In this document: positions 56,485 through 64,000 of the stretch, one piece after another
Numbering within the stretch: position 1 is the first letter of the stretch
Layout of the letters: each line of letters opens with the position of its first letter
Assembly: GCA_013350335.1 (NCBI GenBank)
Contig: CM023537.1
Span: 10,844,438-10,908,437, forward strand
DNA length: 64,000 nucleotides
From: Chimonanthus salicifolius
Taxonomy: Eukaryota; Streptophyta; Magnoliopsida; Laurales; Calycanthaceae
Direction: 5' to 3'
The notes under the pieces: model-generated
Told to the model about the DNA's origin: nothing
The model's database searches: none
What the model saw: only the letters and a program-made list of their open reading frames with translations
Program-made: the position numbers and the translations under genes

Positions 56485-56686
56485 ACAAAATCTGTTAATA
56501 AATACGGGATGGAATGAAATTCTCATTTTATTCATACCGGTGAACTGCTCATCAAGTATCGGTGTACTGATAATACGCCGCTGCGTGTATATGTTCTGCG
56601 TATCGGTACACCGCTATTTGATGAACGGTACACTGGTAGAAATAAAATGATAATTTCACTTATCCCGTATCTCCCAACAAATTTTG
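56485..56686. mobile_element. Foldback MITE (near-palindromic, about 200 bp)
   Basis: The left arm (56485-56580) and right arm (56592-56686) are imperfect reverse complements along their whole length, sharing ACAAAAT-TGTT, ATACGGGAT, GAAATT-TCATTTTATT, TACC-GTG and TATCGGTGTAC blocks. The loop is about 10-14 bases. There is no coding capacity. A transcript would fold into a long hairpin like a small-RNA precursor. Confidence 0.75.
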
Positions 56687-57599
56687 TTCGTATTAGAATG
56701 TACATTCATATTTTTATTAAATTAATTTATTATACCTTCAAATTCTTAATTTAATTATTCTAATTATAAGTTTTAAAGTTATAATTTGATTGATTTTATC
56801 AATTTTTAATTCATCAGATTCACAGTAACCCTCGTGTAAAGAGAGGGTCAGTCTATGAAAGTGTGAACATGTGTGTGCAGATGTGTCATCATTAATGAAA
56901 TAAATCCATTATTTTAAACCCTCAATGGACCATGACATAAGCAAATCTGAGCTGGCAGGTGCATCTTATGACACGTGTCATACCAGCAAAGAAAAATGAT
57001 TTGGAAAGGCATTTGAAGAGGACGGTCGGTAAGGTGGTCAAGGAATAATATGTGGGGCCCACCATTGATTGAATAAGACAAGGCGGTCGAGAGACATGAG
57101 TGGCTTCTCAGTCTAATTGCTTTCTATGATGAGATAGCCATGAAAATGGAAAACTATGGTTAGTGTTAAAACGTGTGACATGTCATCATAGCAATTGAAA
57201 AGCTAGCTCTAAGTTCACACCACCAATCCTATGCTACCTTTTAAACCTTTGATCTTTAATATGTAATCAGCGTTCAAAGAGAATATGTTTAAGGACTCAT
57301 AATTATTGACTAGTTGGGATAAAAAATGTGTTGTACGTAGATTCGATTTACTCATATCTACATATCTATTCAACGCAATGTATCGATTGGGGTGTGGTTC
57401 GATTGTAGTCAAATTGGGTCACGAGTTCTCCTTACTCCTCTCTTCTTATCCTACTTCATCTCTCCTTTTATTTTCTTTTTGAATTGGTTTTGTAAAAATA
57501 TAAATGGACTCTTGATTGCGAAACCTCTTTAGAAAACCTCTAATTAGTGTTTATAAAATAAGAGAGACTCTCGTGAGCAAAGGGTTCAAATGTCAGGTA

Positions 57600-57770
57600 T
57601 CGACCTGATATTATGGATCGAGAAATTTTTCTTATCTATTTTTTTATATAAAAACCTAAGATATCGGCCAATATCGACAATACATATCGTATCAGCCGAT
57701 ATATAAAGGTTTAAAAAACTGATATATATCAGTCGATATAATACGTATCGGACCAATATTTAAATCTCTA
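57600..57770. repeat. TATCGGCC-rich repeat fragment
   Basis: Short inverted and direct copies of TATCGG, CCGATA and TATCAGCCGATA are scattered here. The vocabulary is that of the hAT MITE at 60712, but no ends or target duplication were identified. Confidence 0.4.
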
Positions 57771-59224
57771 CTCGTGAGGGCTACGAGAGCTGAGGCCCTT
57801 CTCGGGCACCACCAAGAAAGTAGGTTTTTGATTGAGAGAAAGTAAACAACAAAGAGAAGAACTAGAGTAGGTTGGAATGAGATTCAAGGAGAGAGAATTT
57901 AGTGGAATTCGTAGTTTGTTGTCCATAGACGTAGGCCTCTGGCCGAACGACATTAAATTTGTTTTTCTTGTGTCATTGTTTGATTAGTTTATTGATTGGC
58001 TTCCGCTGATTGTATTGGAGATTAAATCTCGACAGTATCAACTGTTATAGACTAATACACCTTCATCTGCACTCATTCGGACTTTGGCCTCAATGCATCT
58101 GATACATTGTGGCCTAGATTTTCCCACAACATTGTGACCTAGATTGTGGATTAGAGAGACCATGACCATGGTTTTTAGAGATTATACAAAATTAGAAAGA
58201 CCTCAATTACAAATTGCGGCAGAGAGAATTTTTTTTTTTTGTTTTCATTTGCTTTCACAAAAAATTAGAAATGTCAGTGACGTTTCATAAATATTGTTGA
58301 TATTTATGAAAAATACATTTTTTATCTAAATTAAAAAAATAGTCAATATTTCAAATTTAAACTAAAATTTGTAACATAACTCAAAGCTCAATAGGCCCTG
58401 TTTACAGGTGCATACAAGTTTTAACTCATGAACATGGGCTCAATATCAAGCTTTTCATATTGGATAAAATACGAAAAAAGTAGGAAACATTGTTTTTGGT
58501 TATTCTTATATTATTTGTTTTTATTAAAAGAAAATCTTTGTAGAGGTAGGGTTTGTTTCAATTAGGATAATATGAAATAAATTTATGAAAACTTTCCTGT
58601 GCATGACTTTGCCCTTCATAAAGTAGGGAATTTCTTTCACTTGTGAACTCTCTGTAAAAGTTAAAACACATAACTTGCACAGTAAGAAACAAGCAATTCC
58701 TTTCCTCCCAAGTCTTCTGAATAGAAGGCCGCCTCAACAATAGTGGGCCATGGGCCCGGCCGACCTCGATGTGGGTCCTGTTTCAGTTATAATGGGCCTC
58801 ATACTTTCAGGCCCTTTCAATTGGTACCAATAAATTAGTCTAATTTTCCCTATGGAGTTCCTATTAAAGTATCTCGAATATCAAGGTCTTCATCATCATT
58901 ACCATGATCTTAAGTTAGGATTTATGTTAAGATAAAACAAGGATTTGGTGAGAGTAGAAGGTATCCCAGGAATAATGTTGATTATGATTTGAAATGGGCT
59001 TTGTCTTCTTATGTTTGAACTTTGAAGTCACAAGAAGACAATTCCCATGAGGATTAGAAGGATATCTGATGTGATTACTCCTGTTCTTAGATGTGATTGT
59101 ATTGGTTATGGGTGCTGATTGTTCATGCACCCATGAAGATGTTTCATGCGTAACAAGCGATGATGTGGCGTGATGATGGTGGCTTCATCAACCACATGAT
59201 CTTATCAAGTATCCAACCCATTAT

Positions 59225-59573
59225 TAGAGTTGGAAACTCGAGTGGATTAGGTCGAGGTTTAATAAATCCAACTCAACTCATTTAAAAAATTATTGAGCCC
59301 GACCTGATCCGACCCTATTTTCTCAACCCGCTCGACCCGAATTGCTGACCCGAGTACTGGCCCGACTAACCCCTAGTGCTATATCAAATTTTTTTGAATG
59401 GGTTGGTTCTGGTTAATTTTAAAAAAACTTGACCCTACCCGACCCAAATTTAATTCAATTTTTTTTCTTCAATCCAACATGAGCCTAATTTAAAAATGTA
59501 AAACCCAACTCACTTGATTTATCGAATCCGGTCATGTGAGTCGGATTAAAACCCAACCCAAGTTTCACCCCCA
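59225..59573 (+). mobile_element. hAT-type MITE with Ac-like ends (third copy)
   Basis: The ends are TAGAGTTGGAAACTCG and GTTTCACCCCCA, with flanking 8-mers CCCATTAT (59217-59224) and CCCATAAT (59574-59581) matching at 7 of 8. The body is rich in CCCGAC and GACCCGA motifs. It is more degraded than the copies at 42 and 54.9 kb. Confidence 0.7.
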
Positions 59574-59755
59574 CCCATAATTATTGTTGGAAAATAAAGA
59601 AACTACAATGCTGCAAAAGCGGACAATCAACGCAACAAGATTTAGCTGCGGGTCAGGTTAAAACCCGAACTAAGTTTCAATCCTACCCGCTATCATTATT
59701 GGAAAATAAAGAAACTACAATGCTGCAAAAGAGGACAATCAACACAACAAGGACT
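59530..59755. repeat. 112-bp tandem duplication overlapping a MITE end
   Basis: GGAAAATAAAGAAACTAC at 59589 recurs at 59701. The repeated unit also includes the MITE end (TTAAAACCC-AAC-AAGTTTCA) and GCTGCAAAAG-GGACAATCAA, so the duplication happened after the MITE inserted. Confidence 0.8.
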
Positions 59756-60711
59756 ACAGGATTTACGTGGTCCAATAGTTAGCTCATGTGCATAGTTAGA
59801 TGAGAGAAATGGACCGGCTTTGAAAATAGGGCTACAATGGATTTAGGGTTTTCTACTTAGATGCAAATATAAACCCTATAACTATGAGCCCTTCAAATTA
59901 CAGAGAAATCGATAGGGACTTCTATGTTTTTTTTTAAATAAAAGACAGTAGTGTAGCTTTTTAACACTTAGATATGATGCCAAGTGAACAAAAGCGCAAG
60001 TACAGAGTCTTTGTTATAAAAAACATCGGTGTCTCTATCATTTTCCAATTACAAAGTACCCTTATGTTTAATTAAGACCCAGTATCTATAACCTAGATCA
60101 CTAAAGAATGCAAGAATGAGCACAACAATTATAAGGTGCTATACTTGCCTCATTAAAAGTTTTCACATTCAGTTATTAGTATTTTGAAGATCTGTCTAAA
60201 CTCTCAATACCAAGCTCATGGAAATTGTAGTATACTTGTATGTCTTAAAAAATAATTTTGCATCCTTAGTAGTTAGGGGACATGCAGTTGTAGTTGATCC
60301 ACACTGTGTAGTTAAAAAATTATTAGAAATAGATCAATCAAAGTTTATCGGGCTTGTTATAGTTCTAGCCAAGGCTCGGCCCTAGCCCATGAACTGGTTT
60401 TTTATCATCGAACTCCAATGGGCCTTTAATTTGTAAAATTTTATTAGTACTTCCTCAAGATATATAAAATGCACAGAACTCTCTAAAAATAGGGGTCAAC
60501 TATGCCCCGAATAGGTGGGCTTCGTCAAGGCACGGAAAGCCCAGCATGTTCTGTGTATGCTTAAGCTTAAACTAACGGGTTTGGGCTTAGACAAGCATTA
60601 GACCAGCTCAAAACCTGTCATTTCTGCTTAGTGACTAAGAATTTAGTAGGCCCAATAGTCCATAGATGGTGCAAATGTGGGGCCTTTTTCTTTTAAGACA
60701 GCACTTTGGCA

Positions 60712-61070
60712 CAGGGGTCGAAATCTTGGCCGATACGGTGTGTATCGGCCGAGATATCTCGGGATTTCCACGGCCGATAATCATAGTATTGGCCAGAGAC
60801 AGAAAAGTTCGGCCAAATATGGGCCGATTTTTACTTTTTATTTAAAAAAAAAATATATCGGCATGGGCCCAGTCCGATATGTCTGCCGATATTTATATTT
60901 TTAATTTTTTTTTAAAAACAACCTTTTTTATTTTTTAAATGATTTTTTTCAAAAAAAAAAAAAAGAACCACTGAGATTTTTTAAAAAAAAAAAAAATGAG
61001 GAGAGAGAAAAATCTCAGCTGAGATCAAATATTGGCCAAAAATTCGGCAGAGCTGAATTTTCGACCCCTG
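60712..61070. mobile_element. hAT-type MITE with CAGGGGTCGAAA ends
   Basis: The terminal inverted repeats CAGGGGTCGAAAT and AATTTTCGACCCCTG are flanked by 8-bp duplications CTTTGGCA (60704-60711) and CTTCGGCA (61071-61078), one mismatch. CAGGG ends with 8-bp duplications are typical of hAT elements. The body has repeated GGCCGATA/TATCGGCC motifs near the left end and a long A/T-rich tract. It is non-coding and belongs to a different family from the TAGGG-type copies. Confidence 0.85.
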
Positions 61071-61599
61071 CTTCGGCATAAAGGTGCAGTTTGTACTTTT
61101 CATGTTTGGCGCAAGAGACCTCATAACACAAAATTTGACCAAATGATTGATTTTATAGAAAGGACACTTTTGAAATGACTATATATACTCATGAACTTGG
61201 GCCAATTCGGCAAATGATTGTTAAGCCCATCTGTCCAACTTTTGGGCTAAAGATATTGATATGGGCCTAACCAGGGCTGTTTTCCTAGTTCAGGCTCATC
61301 TTTAATGGGGCTACACATTGAGGTCATTTCATCACAGCATCAGGGCATGGAAGAACGATTGGTCGAAATGTTCTACCCTGAGAAATCCTATTGGGCTTTT
61401 CCTTCAATCGACTAGCATAACATATCCAGAAAAAGGGACTCTTTGTGATGTCTGAACCACTTGAATGGGATTCTCCGACCATAAACCCAGTGACATGCTA
61501 TTTTTACTTTGTGGGCCCACATACTTGGGCCAGGGCTAGGCCCTGCATAGGAGTTGTTGTTTAAGAAAATAGCTTAACCTCGTTTTAACTTTTTAATTG

Positions 61600-62280
61600 T
61601 TGATGCAGAGATCATAAACCTAACCCAATAAACTGAAAGTGAGATGGAATTTAGTCAGTTGATGTGAAGGCAAATCCAACGAAAGGCAGATTAGGTTGGG
61701 ACTTGGGAGAGTAACCTTAGTCTGCCTATATTAAATTGGGCTACTACTTTTAAACCTAACTCATATTTCGTCCCTCTTCTAAGCCACCTTAACCCTACCC
61801 ATTTTTAATTCAAGTGGAGTTAAATCGAGTCATGGGTCAACCCGTATAATTAAGTAAATTGGTATTAGACTTATGGTAACAATTTGTCAAATCCAAGAAT
61901 AAAGGTCCGACACAGATTGATGAGATAAATGACTATACGATGATGATTTGAGTCTATATATATATATATATATTTTGTTGACATGTTTCAAGCAAAAAGA
62001 CATCAATAGAAACAAATCTCCACTGCTAAAATATAACCGCTAATTCTAAAAAAAGATCATTTTTTTTAGAAAATTAGGTATATGTGCAGTTTTGTATAGA
62101 AATTTATGGATGAGTTGGTCTATACAAAGCATGACCCTTACTTGGACCAAATTAAAAATTAGTCAAATTTTTTTAGCCTAGACCAAACTCATATTTTAAA
62201 CAAGTTGGGTCAGTCTGCCCATATTTTGGTTAGGTCAATTGAATTTAGGTTGACCCTAACTCAAGTTGCACCCCTACCAT
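61600..62280. repeat. Degenerate MITE-like sequence
   Basis: Scattered GGTTGGG, ACCCTAACTC and GTTGCACCCCTA phrases suggest one or two old relatives of the CGGGTC MITE family. No clean ends were found. Confidence 0.3.
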
Positions 62281-62929
62281 AATCCTGTCCACATGCCCAA
62301 AACTCAGCCAACCAGGTCAATGGGTCCTAGGGTTTTCCTTACCAAATGACGGTTCCAATTTACATTTGGGCTCACACTTCTATCAGGTGACATTTATTAA
62401 CTGGGCTCAAATCGAGATCCAATTGTATCATTTGGATAATTGAAGATCCATTGACATCTCTACTTAGTGGTTTCATCAAGTGGAGTCTATTTTCATCTAT
62501 TTAGCATCTGCTGCTTCTTCTACTTGTACAAATCTATCTAGAGCTTCTTTTATTTTTCCTTTTTCACGCTAATCTATTAAAAATCACATTTCTATCGTAT
62601 AATATTTGATAAATAAACAGACTATCAAATTATTTGAAATGGGATCTACATCTACTTGGATGATCTTTTATGGCTCTCCTCAAATCTATGATTGATAAAA
62701 CCCAAACTACTCTATTGGATTATATAAAGTTCAGATCATCTGAGGTTTTCGACAAATCTTTTAAAATCTTCGGATTTGTCAAATAAAGGCCTACAAGAAT
62801 TCATATCATATGGGTTATGACAAATGATCCTATTTTTAAGTGTCTAATACTGACATCTCAGTATTTTTAAGTGTTCACGGATGCCGTGAATTTTTTCGAC
62901 AGTACATGTTAGAAATACAACCACTAATA

Positions 62930-63045
62930 GAATAAGGGAATGGATAGGGACACTGGTATTCTTTATAATAATAGACACTGAGCTTGTCCTTTTATCCACT
63001 TGTCATCACCTAAATGGTGAAAAGATACAATGGTGTCCCTTACAT
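62930..63045. repeat. Dispersed TATAATAAGAGACAC-type repeat (best copy)
   Basis: Blocks GATAGGGACACTGGTATTC, TTTATAATAATAGACAC, CACTTGTCATCACCTAAATGG and GGTGTCCCTTA recur in degraded form near 41.05, 46.45, 51.6, 54.25, 54.8 and 60.0 kb. The start and end phrases are partly inverted copies, which suggests a MITE. Confidence 0.55.
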
Positions 63046-63079
63046 CATTGGTTAGGATCTTAACAAGGATAACAATAAG

Positions 63080-63370
63080 TAGGAGTGAAACTCAAAGCCC
63101 GACCCGCATGACCCAATCCGAGAAATCAACTGGGTTGGGTCATGAAAGTCGGGTTAGCAGGTCGGGTCGGGTTAAGAAGACAAAAATCCACATTGAATTT
63201 AGGTCGGATCGGATTGAGGGATTTTTCAAGTTAACCCGACCTGACCCAACACTGTTAAATTTAGGCTAAAATGGGTTCAAAATGCGGGTCGGGTCGGGTT
63301 CCATATTTTAGTAACTCGGGTCGGGTCGGTTTTAAAAAACCCGACATGACCTGGCCCGATTTCAGCCCTA
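63080..63370 (-). mobile_element. hAT-type MITE with Ac-like ends (inverted copy)
   Basis: It starts TAGGAGTGAAA and ends TTTCAGCCCTA, so it is in the opposite orientation to the copies at 42 and 54.9 kb. Flanking 8-mers ACAATAAG and ATAATCAG match at 6 of 8. The 291-bp body has many GGGTCGGGT units. A fragment with the same AAGACAAAAATCCACATTGA phrase occurs near 48300. Confidence 0.75.
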
Positions 63371-63594
63371 ATAATCAGGCTTCAACTTTGCCAAAGGAGG
63401 CCCATAGGATCAGTGGCTAATAACATACATCCCCTTATCGAAGATCATATAATTTCTCTTTATTTACATCTTGAAAAAAGGGTTTTGATTGAACCTTAAA
63501 GACTGCAGTAAGCCAGTAAGAATGGTAAATAAGAAAAATGCCAAGCTCGCAGAGACTTTCATTATAGAGTGGAAAACTAGGTTACAGAAGACTT

Positions 63595-64000
63595 ACCATT
63601 TTCAAAACAAATAAACATGGTTTCCCAGAGTCTGTACTTCTTCAGACCCACCAACCTGCTCTGCATACTCGTTCATTCATGAAAGAAGTGTCCACATGCA
63701 TTTTTAACTCGTTCAGTTTCTCCTTTGCTTTCAAAAGATCATAAGCAACTTTTACTTAGGAAAAATCTTTCTCAATTTGTTCCAGGTGTTAATCTATAGC
63801 GTGAACATACTCATGTTCCTCAAGAAGCTCAAGTTTAAGTCTGCCAGCATGTCCCCTGCATCCTTCTACTTGTGCTTTCAGAGCTTCAATCTGCTTTTCT
63901 GATTCAGCCATCATCGAAGCCTGGTCTTGCAAAAGAACATTCTTCTGCAATTCACTCAACAGATTCGCAGAGTTGAAGTTCCTTGTTCTTCAATGCCTCG
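63595..64000 (-). pseudogene. Coiled-coil protein gene fragment, broken (runs off right edge)
   Basis: The minus strand encodes E-A-L-K-N-K-E-L-Q-L-C-E-S-V, a one-base frameshift near 63955, then a heptad-like run (S-E-K-Q-I-E-A-L-K-A-Q-V-E, G-R-L-K-L-E-L-L-E-E-H, H-L-E-Q-I-E-K-D). It is interrupted by stops near 63798 and 63759, with L-L-K-A-K-E-K-L-N-E-L-K beyond. A GGTAAGT donor-like site lies at about 63590-63597. Composition (E, K, Q, L) indicates a long coiled coil, but I do not recognise the family. It is most likely a pseudogene or a degraded retained copy. Sequencing error is less likely given three lesions. Confidence 0.45.

Noticed and set aside
1..64000. CRISPR arrays, bacterial operons, rRNA or true tRNA genes
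   Set aside because: None seen; tRNA-like segments lack a full cloverleaf and look like SINE heads.

Overview
The window is nuclear DNA from a flowering plant. The evidence is AT-rich intergenic space, GT-AG introns up to 6 kb, a Dof zinc-finger transcription factor (a plant-specific family), and many plant-type transposon remnants. I cannot fix the species. The mix of long introns and old transposons suggests a non-grass, possibly woody lineage, but that is weak inference.

Three genes are well supported. (1) A KH-domain RNA-binding protein of the FUBP-like type lies on the minus strand. Its first exon is at 13.5 kb, five exons are visible down to 2.4 kb, and the rest is off the left edge. 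An apparent one-base frameshift lies just after its start codon. (2) A complete B/B55 regulatory subunit of protein phosphatase 2A lies on the plus strand (18115-37945) in 14 exons that join in frame to 501 codons. It diverges from the KH gene across about 4.6 kb. (3) A single-exon Dof transcription factor of 296 residues lies on the minus strand (43790-44680). A broken coiled-coil gene fragment occupies the right edge (about 63.6-64 kb, minus strand).

Layout: 1-13.5 kb is the KH gene with transposon-filled introns; 13.6-17.8 kb is a divergent intergenic region; 18.1-37.9 kb is the PP2A B gene, whose introns 6, 7, 8 and 13 hold LINE, TRIM and endogenous pararetrovirus pieces; 38-43.7 kb is intergenic with a miniature LTR element and a hAT-type MITE; 43.8-44.9 kb is the Dof gene and promoter; 45-63.5 kb has no gene I recognise, but holds tRNA-derived SINEs, hAT-type MITEs and a foldback element.

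The most unusual item is a 1.77 kb LTR-retrotransposon derivative at 4111-5880. Both of its ends are the same U3 end of the LTR, in inverted orientation, and it is flanked by a 5-bp target duplication. Other notable items are a TRIM-like element with only about 57 bp between its LTRs, a family of MITEs with Ac-like ends full of CGGGTC-type repeats, a 105-bp tandem duplication that copied a splice acceptor in the PP2A gene, and a telomere-like repeat inside the Dof coding sequence. The three genes act in different processes (RNA binding, dephosphorylation, transcription) and nothing suggests that they form a functional cluster.
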